From Paracoccus liaowanqingii (GTDB taxonomy: Bacteria > Pseudomonadota > Alphaproteobacteria > Rhodobacterales > Rhodobacteraceae), in the NCBI RefSeq assembly GCF_004683865.2, contig NZ_CP038439.1, positions 3,164,001 through 3,228,000 of the forward strand: DNA of 64,000 bases. The letters run 5' to 3'. Each line of letters starts with the position of its first letter. Within the stretch, counting starts at the first letter, position 1. This document shows positions 51,383 to 60,685 of the stretch, piece by piece. The notes below the pieces were generated by a model. It saw nothing but the letters and a program-made list of their open reading frames with translations, was not told where the DNA came from and made no database searches. Position numbers and translations under genes: made by a program.

Positions 51383-52462
51383 ATGACTTCCGTTTCCATC
51401 CGAAATCTCGGGATCCGCTACGGCCAGCAGGTCGTCATGGAGGATCTCAACCTGGACATCCGCGACGGCGAATTCCTCGTTCTGCTCGGGCCGTCCGGCT
51501 GCGGCAAATCCACCCTGATGAACGCCGTCGGCGGTCTGACGGACGCGAGCGCGGGCAGCATCCACTTCGACGAAAAGGACGTGACCTGGCTTGATCCGAA
51601 GGACCGCGGCATCGGCATGGTGTTCCAGTCCTATGCGCTCTATCCGACGATGAGCGTGCGGAAGAACATGTCCTATGGCCTGCGCATGGCCAAGGTCGAC
51701 CGGGCAACGATCGAGAAGAAGGTGGCCTGGGCCGCCGATATCCTGCAGATCACGCATCTGCTCGACCGCAAGCCCGCCGCTCTGTCGGGCGGACAGCGCC
51801 AGCGCGTGGCCATCGGTCGCGCCTTGGTGCGCGACGCCGACATCTTCCTGTTTGACGAGCCCCTGTCGAACCTGGACGCCAAGTTGCGCGCAGAGCTGAG
51901 GCTGGAAATCAAGAAGCTGCACAAGTCGATCGGCTCGACCATGATCTACGTGACCCACGACCAGATCGAGGCCCTGACGCTTGCGGACAGGATCGCCGTC
52001 ATGAAGGACGGCATCATCCAGCAGCTCGACACCCCGCTGAACGTCTACAACAAGCCGGCCAATGCGTTCGTCGGCAGCTTCCTCGGCTCGCCTGCCATGA
52101 ACAAGATCGAAGGGCAGTTCGCGACGCGCAACGGCGTCCTCACCTTCGAGGCCGGCAGCTTCGTACTCGATATCGATGCCTATCCCTTCGTCGATCGCGT
52201 CGAGAGCGGTCAGAAGGTGACGCTCGGCCTTCGGCCCGAGCATATCGTCCCGGCTGGCGGCCCATCGGGGCAGTTCGAGGTCCATCTGTCGCTGATCGAA
52301 CCGATGGGCAACGAGATCCTGGCCTGGTCCGATTTCGAGGGGATCAGTCTGGTGCACCGATTGAGTCAGGAAGACGATTTCACGGTGGGAAAGCCCTTCT
52401 TCGTGAATATCGATACCAGGAAGGCGTCCTTCTTTGACCAAGCCACCGGGAAGCGACTTTAG
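51383..52462 (+). CDS. Sugar ABC transporter ATP-binding protein (MsmX/UgpC type)
   Basis: A 359-residue ATPase: Walker A GPSGCGKSTLMN, Q-loop VFQSYALYPTMSV, signature LSGGQRQR, Walker B ADIFLFDEPLSNLDAKLR, H-loop YVTHDQIEAL, and a C-terminal OB-type regulatory domain (LGLRPEHIVPAGG). It completes the importer. A weak hairpin ggcc-tttc-ggcc follows at about 52470. Confidence 0.95.
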   Translation: MTSVSIRNLGIRYGQQVVMEDLNLDIRDGEFLVLLGPSGCGKSTLMNAVGGLTDASAGSIHFDEKDVTWLDPKDRGIGMVFQSYALYPTMSVRKNMSYGLRMAKVDRATIEKKVAWAADILQITHLLDRKPAALSGGQRQRVAIGRALVRDADIFLFDEPLSNLDAKLRAELRLEIKKLHKSIGSTMIYVTHDQIEALTLADRIAVMKDGIIQQLDTPLNVYNKPANAFVGSFLGSPAMNKIEGQFATRNGVLTFEAGSFVLDIDAYPFVDRVESGQKVTLGLRPEHIVPAGGPSGQFEVHLSLIEPMGNEILAWSDFEGISLVHRLSQEDDFTVGKPFFVNIDTRKASFFDQATGKRL

Positions 52463-53005
52463 GAAGTTCGGCCTTTCGGCCTGAGGGTGCAATTCTTTCT
52501 CAGGATGGCAGGACGCATTTCAGGCGGTTTTTGGCGGCCATTTGTCTTCCTTGGCCAATCAAGGCGTCTCTACAGTGCGCAGCTGCCTCGTCTGCAGAGG
52601 AGGCAGACGTTTCGATGGCGTGGACGGGTCGACGCGATGAGCCTCTCAGGGCCCTCGTGGGACCTGCAGTGAATGCGGTCGCAATATCTGTGCAACGGTC
52701 TTGTAGCGGCCACAGGGCGCCTGCCGGGTTGCAGTGCAGATCTGAAAAGCGGCCGCTCGTGTTTCGGCACCGGAGCCCTTCATCCTCACGTGTCCTGTCG
52801 TGCGTTTACAAACCTTGGGCTCGTGACGAAACGTGGCCTGCCAAAATGGCAAATGCTGAGAGACGTGATGCAGGCATGATATGCCCGGCGCTTGAGCGCC
52901 GCCGGGAGGAAGATGCGCAGAAGTTCGGCAGCTTATGTTTATGCATTATCTGCAGGTATCATTCCCCTTACCCTCCCTCCCGATACCCTGATCTCGTCCT
53001 CATTG
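52463..53005. other. Intergenic region, no gene recognised
   Basis: About 540 bases between the sugar importer and the amine oxidoreductase operon. Open frames exist on both strands but have no ribosome site and no homology I can name. The last part should contain the promoter of the FAD gene; TTATGT...TATCAT near 52935-52960 is a weak candidate. Confidence 0.4.
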
Positions 53006-53030
53006 GGCAGGCACCCCAGGGGTGCCTGCC
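53006..53030. promoter_or_regulatory. Perfect 25-bp palindrome in the leader of the FAD gene
   Basis: GGCAGGCACCCC, a single A, then the exact reverse complement. It ends 21 bases before ATG 53052. There is no T run, so it is less likely a terminator than an operator or an RNA hairpin near the ribosome-binding site. Confidence 0.65.
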
Positions 53031-53051
53031 GCAGAGATCAAAGGGATAGGC

Positions 53052-54635
53052 ATGACATTTAACCCACAGGGGATATCGCGGCGCTCGCTGCTGTCGATGA
53101 TCGGGGCCGTGGCAGGCGCAGGTGCGATGTATGGCGCGATGAGCACGATGGGGCTTGCGCAGCCGTCCGGTTTCGCAGGCCGACTGCAACTTCAGGGCAA
53201 TGTGCAGGGCACGAGTGTCCTGATCCTGGGCGCCGGCCTGGCCGGCATGACCGCGGCCTACGAACTGCGCGCCGCCGGCTATCAGGTCAAGGTGCTCGAG
53301 TTCCGCGAGAAGGCCGGCGGCCGCTGCTGGACGCTCCGGGGCGGCGACAGCTATACCGAGCTGGGCGGCGAGACGCAGGACGTGACCTTTGCCGAGGGCA
53401 ATTACCTCAACCCCGGCCCGTGGCGCATCCCCTCGGATCACTACGCGGTGCTGGACTACTGCAAGCGCTTCGGCGTCAAGCTGGAGCCGTTCATCCAGGT
53501 CAACTACAACGCCTATCTGCACAATTCCGACGCCTTCGACGGCCAGCCGCAGCGGTTCAAGGAAATCTCGACCGACTTCCGGGGCCATGTCGCGGAACTG
53601 CTGGCCAAGGTGGTGGACCAGCAGGCGCTGGAGGCCGACGTGACCGAGGGTGACGCGCAGCTGCTGATGGACGCGCTGAAACGCTATGGCGCGCTGAACG
53701 ACGACATGGCCTATGTCACGGGCGAGGAGTCCTCGGCCTTTCGCGGATGGTCCGTGCCCGAGGGCGGCGGCACCACCGGCAAGCCGGAACCCTCCGAGAT
53801 CCATCCCCTGTCGGTCATCCTGCAGTCGAACCTGTGGCGCAACCTGACGGCGGGTGACAACCTGCACATGCAGTCGACGATCTTCCAGCCGGTCGGCGGC
53901 ATGGACCAGATCGCGCAGGCGTTCGAACACGAAACCGGCGACCTGATCACCTTCGACGCCAAGGTGACGCGCATCCGCCACGAAGGCGACACCGTCACCG
54001 CGACCTGGGTGCCCACGGGGGGCGGCGAGGAACGGACCGAGACGGCGGATTACTGCATCTGCACCATCCCCTTCTCGATCCTGGGCCAGATCGACCACGA
54101 TTTCTCGGGGCGCATGTCGGGCATCATCGACGGGATGCATTACGCCTCGTCGTTCAAGTGCGGGTTGGAGTTCAAGCGCCGCTTCTGGGAACAGGACGAG
54201 CATATCTATGGCGGGATCAGCTACACGAACCTGCCGATCTCGCTGATCAGCTACCCGTCGTCGGACTACTTCAGCGACGGCCCGGGGGTGCTGCTGGCGG
54301 CCTATAGCTGGGGGGCATCGTCCTATCAGTTCAACTCGCTGCCTCCCGCCGACCGGATCGAGGCGGTGCTGGACTATGGCAGCCAGATCCACCCGCAATA
54401 CCGCGACGAGTTCCTGTCCGGCGTCTCGGTCGGCTGGCACCGGGTACCCTGGGTCCTGGGCTGCTATGGCATCTGGGCCGACCGCGAGGCCGACTACATG
54501 GACGCGACCGCGATGGATGGTCGGACGCTGATGGCGGGCGAGCATATCTCGTATCTGCCCGCCTGGATGGAAGGGGCGATCCTGTCGGCGCTGGACGCCG
54601 TGGAACGCCTGCACGCCACCGTCACCGAAGCCTGA
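53052..54635 (+). CDS. Tat-exported FAD amine oxidoreductase
   Basis: A 527-residue flavoprotein of the monoamine oxidase/L-amino-acid oxidase superfamily. From ATG 53052 it has a twin-arginine signal, GISRRSLLSMIGAVAGAGAM, then the dinucleotide-binding VLILGAGLAGMTAAYEL, FREKAGGRCWTLRG and the C-terminal FAD site TLMAGEHISYLPAWMEGAILSALDAVERL. The next genes encode a c-type cytochrome and a RidA protein, both exported. By analogy with nicotine oxidoreductase NicA2 and its cytochrome CycN, it may act as a cytochrome-linked dehydrogenase in the periplasm and not as an oxygen-using oxidase. Substrate unknown. Confidence 0.85.
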   Translation: MTFNPQGISRRSLLSMIGAVAGAGAMYGAMSTMGLAQPSGFAGRLQLQGNVQGTSVLILGAGLAGMTAAYELRAAGYQVKVLEFREKAGGRCWTLRGGDSYTELGGETQDVTFAEGNYLNPGPWRIPSDHYAVLDYCKRFGVKLEPFIQVNYNAYLHNSDAFDGQPQRFKEISTDFRGHVAELLAKVVDQQALEADVTEGDAQLLMDALKRYGALNDDMAYVTGEESSAFRGWSVPEGGGTTGKPEPSEIHPLSVILQSNLWRNLTAGDNLHMQSTIFQPVGGMDQIAQAFEHETGDLITFDAKVTRIRHEGDTVTATWVPTGGGEERTETADYCICTIPFSILGQIDHDFSGRMSGIIDGMHYASSFKCGLEFKRRFWEQDEHIYGGISYTNLPISLISYPSSDYFSDGPGVLLAAYSWGASSYQFNSLPPADRIEAVLDYGSQIHPQYRDEFLSGVSVGWHRVPWVLGCYGIWADREADYMDATAMDGRTLMAGEHISYLPAWMEGAILSALDAVERLHATVTEA

Positions 54636-54645
54636 GGAGGCCCTG

Positions 54646-55062
54646 ATGAACCGCATCTTTATGCTGACGGCCGCTTTTGTCGCCCTGACCCTTCCTGCCG
54701 CCGCGCAGGAGGCGGGCGAGGTCTCGATGATCGACCGCGCCGGCTGGTTCGAGGACCCCGCGCGCCTGACCCAGACCGGCGGGCAGCAGGTCTACGAGGC
54801 CATCTGCGCCGCCTGCCACATGCCGGGTGGCGAAGGCGCTGTCGGTGCCGGGGACTATCCGGCGCTGGCCGACAACGAGAACCTGATGACCGCGGACTAT
54901 CCGATCTATCTGATCCTGCAGGGCCAGAAGGCCATGCCCCCCCTGGGCGGCGTTCTGGACGACACGCAGGTGGCCGATGTGGTCAACTATATCCGCACCT
55001 CCTTCGGCAACGACTATGCCGAGGACCCGGCGACGCCCGATCGCGTCGCCGCCGCCCGCTGA
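54646..55062 (+). CDS. Small periplasmic c-type cytochrome
   Basis: A 138-residue class I cytochrome c: Sec signal MNRIFMLTAAFVALTLPAAAQ, haem site CAACH within YEAICAACHMPGGEGAVG, and a distal methionine in GQKAMPPLGGVLDD. It begins 10 bases after the FAD gene with GAGGAGG upstream. Its likely job is to carry electrons from the flavoprotein to the respiratory chain. Confidence 0.92.
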   Translation: MNRIFMLTAAFVALTLPAAAQEAGEVSMIDRAGWFEDPARLTQTGGQQVYEAICAACHMPGGEGAVGAGDYPALADNENLMTADYPIYLILQGQKAMPPLGGVLDDTQVADVVNYIRTSFGNDYAEDPATPDRVAAAR

Positions 55063-55082
55063 CCCCGATGAAAGGACATCAC

Positions 55083-55565
55083 ATGAAGACGACTCTGGCC
55101 GCTTTGGCCCTGACCGCCCTGGCCCTGCCCGCCACCGCGCAGGAGCTGACCCGCCATCCGATCCCCGACTCGGACTTTCCGATCCTGCAGGCGGTCGAGG
55201 TTCCCGCGGGCATGACGACCGTCTATCTCAGCGGCACGGTCCCCGCCGTCATCAATGAAGACGCCGAGCCCGGCAGCCTCGAGGCCTTCGGCACGACCGA
55301 GGAGCAGACCGTCAGCGTCATGACGCGCATCCAGGCGCAGCTGGAGGCGCTGGACATGGAGGTGGGCGACATCATCAAGATGCAGGCCTTCCTGGTCGCG
55401 CCCGAAGGCGAGGCGGTCGATTTCGACGGCTTCATGGCGGGCTATCGCCAGTTCTTCGGGACCGAGGAACAGCCGAACCTGCCCGTCCGCTCTGCCATGG
55501 TGGTCGAGGCGCTGGTCAACCCGGCCTGGCTGGTGGAACTCGAGGTCACGGCGGTCCGTCCCTGA
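55083..55565 (+). CDS. RidA-family protein with export signal
   Basis: A 160-residue Rid protein beginning with a Sec signal, MKTTLAALALTALALPATAQ; most RidA proteins are cytoplasmic. The Rid fold follows: VYLSGTVP, MTRIQAQLEALDMEVGDIIKMQAFLV and PVRSAMVVEALVNPAWLVELEVTAV, with the Arg of PVRS matching the catalytic Arg105 of RidA. RidA hydrolyses reactive imines or enamines. An exported copy beside an amine dehydrogenase would clear the imine product in the periplasm. AAAGGA precedes ATG 55083. Confidence 0.9.
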   Translation: MKTTLAALALTALALPATAQELTRHPIPDSDFPILQAVEVPAGMTTVYLSGTVPAVINEDAEPGSLEAFGTTEEQTVSVMTRIQAQLEALDMEVGDIIKMQAFLVAPEGEAVDFDGFMAGYRQFFGTEEQPNLPVRSAMVVEALVNPAWLVELEVTAVRP

Positions 55566-55574
55566 CAGTTTCTG

Positions 55575-55596
55575 GCCCGGCAGGTCACAGCCGGGC
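55575..55596 (+). terminator. Weak hairpin after the RidA gene
   Basis: GCCCGGC and GCCGGGC pair with an 8-base loop, ten bases after the RidA stop. There is no T run, so termination would be inefficient or Rho-assisted. Confidence 0.35.
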
Positions 55597-55599
55597 GCG

Positions 55600-56060
55600 A
55601 CATAGGGTCAGGACTCGTTCTTGATCACAGCCAGAACATGACGGTTGCGGCAGAAGAGATCGCGGAGAGGTAGGTCTCCGGTCATCTGTCGTATCGTGTG
55701 GCAACGCGTCTTCCCTCTTTGAGGCGGCCGACCATGATCTCGATGCGGTTAGACCTTTTATAACGCTGCTTCTCATATTTGACTGTCTTCCTGCGAGACT
55801 TCCGGCCGGGGATGCAGGCGCTCCTCCTTTTGTCCTCCAACGCTTCTCGCAGCCAGTCGGCCCTTGCCAGCGGGCTCGAACCAATTGCGCCTCGCAGGCT
55901 CGATATCCCCTGTCAGCCAGAAGCTAGTCCCCTTTGGAAGGCTGCCCAACAGTGCTGCCGCACAGGCGTAATCGCTGACCTGCCCTGCCGACATGAAGAA
56001 CCGGGTGGGTCGGCCCTTCGCATCGGTGACGGATGTAGCGTTGTGTTCTGTTCTCGGGCG
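55600..56060 (-). pseudogene. IS5-family transposase, C-terminal half, degraded
   Basis: On the minus strand MSAGQVSDYACAAALLGSLP, then in shifting frames CIPGRKSRRKTVKYEKQRYK, RSNRIEIMVGRLKEGRRVAT and RYDR. These are the central and C-terminal motifs of IS5-type transposases (the E of the DDE triad lies in NRIEIM). Several frame breaks and no N-terminus. It joins the IS3 remnant at about 56060. Confidence 0.8.
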
Positions 56061-56830
56061 AAACTGTCCACTGGACAGTTTCTTTGTCCCTCGACGGATG
56101 CATGACCCGTCGTTCAGCCAGAGCCAACCCTTCTTTGGTTGCTTTTGTGGGACCTTTAGCTTCGTCGGGGAAACGCCCCACAGGGGCCTTTCCTAATCCT
56201 CCTCAGTCCTGCCGCCGTCGAACGCATGCGTTCGACGGCTCGACCCGTTTCACGTTCGCCGCCCAACCGACCTCGCGCAGAAGGGCAGTGATCCGGCGGT
56301 ATCCGTAGCGCCCATATTGCGGGGCGAGCGCGATGATGTCGACCGTCAGGGCGTCTTCATTGACTCGTCCGCTCGGCACTTTCCGCTGTGTCGAGCGATG
56401 CTGCTCAAGCACGCGACAGGCGAGCCGTTCGGAGATCCGGAGCTTCTGCCTAACATGCTCAATGCAAGCACGGCGGCGGGCGGGGCTTAGAAGTTTCCCG
56501 ATGCCGCCTCCCGAAGGATGAGCTTCTCGAGCGTCAGGTCAGAGACAGCCTTCCTGAGCCGCTCATTCTCCTTCTCCAGCTCCTTCAGCCGCTTCACTTG
56601 GTCGGTCTTCAGCCCACCGAACTCCTTGCGCCCACCGATAGTAGGTGAACTGCGTCACGCTGATCAACCGCACGGCTTCGGCCACCGACTGGCCTTGCGA
56701 CACCAACACGTCAACCTGCCGGAGCTTGGCGACGATCTCCTCCGGCTTGTGCTTTTTCTGGGGCATTCCAGCATCCTCCAAATGGCTCAAAAGCCATACA
56801 TCAGGGAGGACCACCTTTCAGGGGGCAGAC
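56061..56830 (-). mobile_element. IS3-family element remnant (orfA and 5' part of orfB)
   Basis: orfA starts at 56814: MPQKKHKPEEIVAKLRQVDV then LVSQGQSVAEAVRLISVTQF, with a frame break after YYRWAQG. orfB survives as LEQHRSTQRKVPSGRVNEDA and IIALAPQYGRYGYRRITALL, then PKKGWLWLNDGSCMRPSRD, and ends at the IS5 junction. The outer end is preserved (CTGAAAGGTGGTCCTCCCTG read on the minus strand) near 56800-56830. It lies 14 bases before the LacI-family start. Confidence 0.8.
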
Positions 56831-56843
56831 CAGACCGCGCCGG

Positions 56844-57878
56844 GTGAACATCAAGGATCTTGCCCAGCATCTTGGACTGTCGATCGGCACCGTGTCGCGC
56901 GCGCTGAACGGCAAGCCCGACGTGAACGCGCAGACGCGCGCGCGGGTGCTGGGGCGCGCGCGGGTGCTGGGGGCGGCGTCGCAGCTGGGCTATCGTCCCA
57001 ATGCCTCGGGGCGCTCGCTCAGGCGGGGATCGACCCAGACCGTGGCCTTCGTGATGGAGACCGGGCGGGCCGACGTGCGCGGCGACAATTTCTTCGTCCG
57101 CATCATCGACGCGATGCAGGACCGGCTGGCGGCCGAGGATCACGACCTGATCGTGCTGCCCTCAAATTCGGCCAATGATCCGACGGGGTTTCTGCGCCGC
57201 ACCATCGCGCGGGGCATCGCGGATGCGATCGTGGTGACCGCGACGCAGGCCCATGACCCGCGCATCGCGCTGCTGCTGGACAGTCGGATGCCGTTCCTGT
57301 CCTTCGGGCGATCGCAGATCGCGGGCAGCTTTGCCTGGATCGACCTCGATTTCGAGGGTTTCCTGCGCGAGGCGATGGCGGGGCTGGCCGCGCTTGGCCA
57401 TCGGCGCATCGCGGTCAGCACGCCGCAGGGTCCCTCCAACATCGGCGTGCTGATGCAGGCCACCTGCCGCGAGGTCTGCGCCCGACTGGGGCTGGACAGC
57501 GATCCAACCCTGATCGTCGCCACCGAAAGTCACGAATATGGCGGCAACCTGGTCACCCGCCAGCTGCTGGACCGGCCCGACCCGCCCACCGCCGTGATTC
57601 TTCATTACGAGATGATGGCCTTTGGCGCCTACAGCGCGCTGCGCGATGCAGGGCTGTCCCCGGGGACCGACATGTCGATCGTCACGATGCGCCGGTCCCG
57701 GCAGTTGCACTTTCTGGATCCGCCCGTATCGGCCTGCGAGATCGACGTGGTGGGTCTGGGCCGCAGGCTGGCCGACGAGACCCTGCGCGTCATCCGCGCC
57801 GACGATCCACCTGCCCAGCTGCTCTGGCCCGCGCGCCCGATCCTGACCGACAGCGTCGCCCCGCCGCGCACGCGCTGA
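56844..57878 (+). CDS. LacI-family regulator with internal duplication, promoter displaced by IS3
   Basis: A 344-residue LacI protein starting at GTG 56844 (VNIKDLAQHLGLSIGTVSRALNGKPDVNAQTRARVLGRARVLG). The 18-bp unit cgcgcgcgggtgctgggg is present twice in tandem, giving RARVLG-RARVLG where relatives have a single ARVLxAA before LGYRPN. This lengthens the helix between HTH and hinge by six residues and may disturb operator binding. The IS3 end lies directly upstream, so the native promoter and perhaps the first codons are lost. The effector domain looks complete. Confidence 0.8.
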   Translation: MNIKDLAQHLGLSIGTVSRALNGKPDVNAQTRARVLGRARVLGAASQLGYRPNASGRSLRRGSTQTVAFVMETGRADVRGDNFFVRIIDAMQDRLAAEDHDLIVLPSNSANDPTGFLRRTIARGIADAIVVTATQAHDPRIALLLDSRMPFLSFGRSQIAGSFAWIDLDFEGFLREAMAGLAALGHRRIAVSTPQGPSNIGVLMQATCREVCARLGLDSDPTLIVATESHEYGGNLVTRQLLDRPDPPTAVILHYEMMAFGAYSALRDAGLSPGTDMSIVTMRRSRQLHFLDPPVSACEIDVVGLGRRLADETLRVIRADDPPAQLLWPARPILTDSVAPPRTR

Positions 57879-58282
57879 GTCGGGGTGCCTATCAGCCCGA
57901 AGCTTTCGGAGTGGTGTCGATCACCCGGCCAGATGACGCCGTGGGCCACCGCGTCTGCCTCCGGCACCGGAGGCCGGGGCAGCCGATGCCGTCCCGCGAC
58001 CTCTTCATCTGGGATGGCAGTTGGCTGTGGTCTGGCGGCGAGTGCCGACGCGATGCTTCGCTGACGGTTGTTCTCTGGCCCGCGATCAGGGTCGCGCGTC
58101 TGAGACTGCCTCCGAAACATCAGCCTGCCCGACGCGTCATCGGCGCGACCTCTCAGGGCGCCCTCCCGCCGTCGTTTCCCGTGCCCTCGCGCGGCCCTGC
58201 GTCCCGCTGCCGCCCGAGACGGCTTGACGCGGGGCGGGGGACCTGAGGTAGGTCTCGACCATCCGACGGAGAGGCGAGGACC
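57879..58282. other. Intergenic region, no gene recognised
   Basis: About 400 bases between the LacI-family gene and the DUF1206 gene. Small frames on both strands are GC-driven and have no homology I can name. Confidence 0.4.
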
Positions 58283-59113
58283 ATGACCAAGAGCAAGCTG
58301 GGCTGGGCGATACCGCTGATGCGGGCGGGATATACGGGCAAGGGGCTGGTCTATCTGGCCGTCGCGGGCATCTCGCTCTATTCGATCTGGAGGGGCGGGC
58401 AGGCGCAGGACACGTCCTCGGCCCTGGGCTGGCTGGAGACGACCTGGGGCGGGGGCAGCATCCTGTTCGTCATCCTGCTGGGCATGGTCGCCTATGCGCT
58501 GTGGCGCGTGCTGGATGCCGCCTACGACCTGGAGGATTACGGGTCCGAGGCGAAGGGGATCGTGGCGCGCCTGGGCATGCTGGTCACGGGCGGCATCCAC
58601 CTGGGCATCGGCGTCGTCATCTTCACGCTGCTGTTCGGAGGCGGGTCCTCGGAGGAGGGGTCCAGCATCCCGCGCTATGTGGGGATGGTGATGGGCTGGC
58701 CCCGGGGGCGCTGGATCATCGGGCTGGCGGCGCTGCTGATCGTCGGGGCCGGGGCGCATTACATGCGGCAGGGCTGGACGAACGAGTATCGCAAGCATCT
58801 TCAAGCCAGCCGGTTCACCACGCGGTGGAACCCGATCCTGAAGGCGGGCCTGATCGCGCATGGCGTCGTCGTGGGCGTGGTGGGCCTTCTGTTCCTGTTC
58901 GCCGCCTGGCGCGCCAATCCCCAGGAGGCGGGCGGCACGGGCGAGGCCTTCTCGTGGCTGTCCGGCCAGGTCTATGGGCAGCTGCTGGTCATCGGCATCT
59001 GCGTGGGATTGCTGGGATTTGCGGTCTTCTGCTTCGTGAACGCCGCCTATCGCATCGTTCCGAAGGTCTCGGGCCCGGACATCCAGACCCTGGCGGCGAA
59101 GCTGACGGGGTAG
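58283..59113 (+). CDS. DUF1206 membrane protein
   Basis: A 276-residue protein with six predicted membrane helices in three repeated units. Each unit opens with a variant of R-x-G-Y-x-x-x-G-x-V-Y (MRAGYTGKGLVYLAVAGISLY; ARLGMLVTGGIHLGIGVVIF; LKAGLIAHGVVVGVVGLLFL), which is the DUF1206 pattern. Function unknown; some relatives are stress-induced. It stands alone, convergent with the tct operon. Confidence 0.88.
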   Translation: MTKSKLGWAIPLMRAGYTGKGLVYLAVAGISLYSIWRGGQAQDTSSALGWLETTWGGGSILFVILLGMVAYALWRVLDAAYDLEDYGSEAKGIVARLGMLVTGGIHLGIGVVIFTLLFGGGSSEEGSSIPRYVGMVMGWPRGRWIIGLAALLIVGAGAHYMRQGWTNEYRKHLQASRFTTRWNPILKAGLIAHGVVVGVVGLLFLFAAWRANPQEAGGTGEAFSWLSGQVYGQLLVIGICVGLLGFAVFCFVNAAYRIVPKVSGPDIQTLAAKLTG

Positions 59114-59131
59114 GATGCCCGTCCCTGGCGA

Positions 59132-59160
59132 ACCGGGCCCGCTGGTTCTGCGGGCCCGGT
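59132..59160. terminator. Bidirectional terminator hairpin
   Basis: ACCGGGCCCGC and GCGGGCCCGGT form an 11-bp perfect stem with a 7-base loop between the convergent DUF1206 and tctA stops. GC-rich with no long T run on either side. Confidence 0.65.
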
Positions 59161-59167
59161 CCTTGTG

Positions 59168-60679
59168 TCAGAGCGACACCGGCTTGCGGCGGCGCGCCAG
59201 GGCCCAGACCCGCGGGCCGAAGATCGACAGGATCGCGATCGCATAAATGAGCAGCGCGATCCACGAGGTGAAGAGGAAGGTCCAGTCCCCCTGGTTGATC
59301 ATCAGGCCGCGGCGCAGCTGCTCCTCGGCCAGTGGGCCCAGGATCGCGCCGACCAGCGCGGGCGCCAGCGGATAGCCGAAGCGCCGCATCACGAAGCCCA
59401 CCAGTCCGAAGCCCAGAAGCAGGATCAGCGCGAAGGCCGAGCCCTGCGCGCCCACGATGCCGAGCGTCGCGAAGGTCAGGATGCCCGCGTAGAGCCAGGG
59501 GCGCGGGATCGCCAGAAGCTTGACCCAGATGCCGATGAACGGGACGTTCAGCACCACCAGCATCAGGTTCGCGATGAACAGACTGCCGACAAGGCCCCAG
59601 ACCAGTTCGGCGCTGTTGGTGAACAGCAGCGGACCGGGCTGCAGCCCGTATTGCTGGAAGCCCGCCAGCATCATCGCCGCCGTGGCCGAGGTCGGCAGGC
59701 CCAACGTCAGCAGCGGGATCAGCGTGCCCGCAGCCGAGGCGTTGTTGGCGGCCTCGGGTCCGGCCACGCCCTCGATGGCGCCGCGGCCCTCGTCGAAGTC
59801 GCGCCGCGCCTCGCCGGTCGCCAGGCGGCGCTCGGTCGTGTAGGAGAGGAAGGTCGGGATCTCGGCGCCGCCGGTCGGCAGCGGGCCGAACAGGAAGCCC
59901 AGGCCCGTGCCGCGCAGGAAGGGCCGGAAGCAGCGCTTCAGGTCATGCATGTTCAGCCAGACCGAGCCCTTCATCTTCTCGGCCTTGGTCAGGTGGTTGA
60001 TGCGCTGCGAGGCCAAAAACATCGTCTCGCCGATGGCGAAGAGGCCCACGGCCACGATGGCGATCGAGATGTTGTCGCTCATCTCGGGGACGCCGAAGGC
60101 CAGGCGCACCTGTCCCGTCAGCTTGTCGGTGCCGACCATGCCGATGGTCAGGCCGATGAACAGCGCCGTCAGGCCACGCACGACCGAGCCGCCGAAGGCC
60201 GCCGAGACGGTCAGGAAGGACAGCACCATCAGCGCGAAGTATTCCGCCGTCCCGAAGGACAGCGCGACCGCGACCATCAGGGGTGCCACCACCGCCAGAC
60301 CAAGCGTCGCGATGGATCCGCCGACGAAGGAGCCGATGGCGGCCGCGCCCAGGGCCTTGCCGCCCGCGCCGCGCTTGGCCATGCGGTTGCCCTCGACCGC
60401 GGTCATGATCGAGGCGGTCTCTCCGGGCGTGTTGAGAAGGATCGACGAGATCGCGCCCCCGTACATGCCGCCGTAGTAGATGCCGGCGAACATGATCATC
60501 GATCCGGTCGCGCCGAAGGACAGGCTGACCGGCAGCAGCAGCGCGACCGTCAGGGCCGGGCCGATGCCGGGCATGACGCCCACGGCGGTGCCCAGCATCA
60601 CGCCGATCAGCGCGAACATCAGGTTCATCGGCTCCATCGCCGTGCCGAGGCCGCCCAGAAGAAGGTAAAATGTGTCCAT
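59168..60679 (-). CDS. tctA: Tripartite tricarboxylate transporter large permease TctA
   Basis: A 503-residue, about 12-helix permease. Hallmarks: [70 protein letters not shown] and [31 protein letters not shown]. It transports citrate-like or other carboxylates with TctB, fed by TctC. It follows tctB by six bases. Length is standard. Confidence 0.95.
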   Translation of the reverse strand: MDTFYLLLGGLGTAMEPMNLMFALIGVMLGTAVGVMPGIGPALTVALLLPVSLSFGATGSMIMFAGIYYGGMYGGAISSILLNTPGETASIMTAVEGNRMAKRGAGGKALGAAAIGSFVGGSIATLGLAVVAPLMVAVALSFGTAEYFALMVLSFLTVSAAFGGSVVRGLTALFIGLTIGMVGTDKLTGQVRLAFGVPEMSDNISIAIVAVGLFAIGETMFLASQRINHLTKAEKMKGSVWLNMHDLKRCFRPFLRGTGLGFLFGPLPTGGAEIPTFLSYTTERRLATGEARRDFDEGRGAIEGVAGPEAANNASAAGTLIPLLTLGLPTSATAAMMLAGFQQYGLQPGPLLFTNSAELVWGLVGSLFIANLMLVVLNVPFIGIWVKLLAIPRPWLYAGILTFATLGIVGAQGSAFALILLLGFGLVGFVMRRFGYPLAPALVGAILGPLAEEQLRRGLMINQGDWTFLFTSWIALLIYAIAILSIFGPRVWALARRRKPVSL

Positions 60680-60685
60680 GGCGCC

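Noticed and set aside
52531..53049. 172-codon plus-strand frame between the sugar importer and the flavoprotein
   Set aside because: No ribosome site, no recognisable motif, and it runs through the 25-bp palindrome in the leader.
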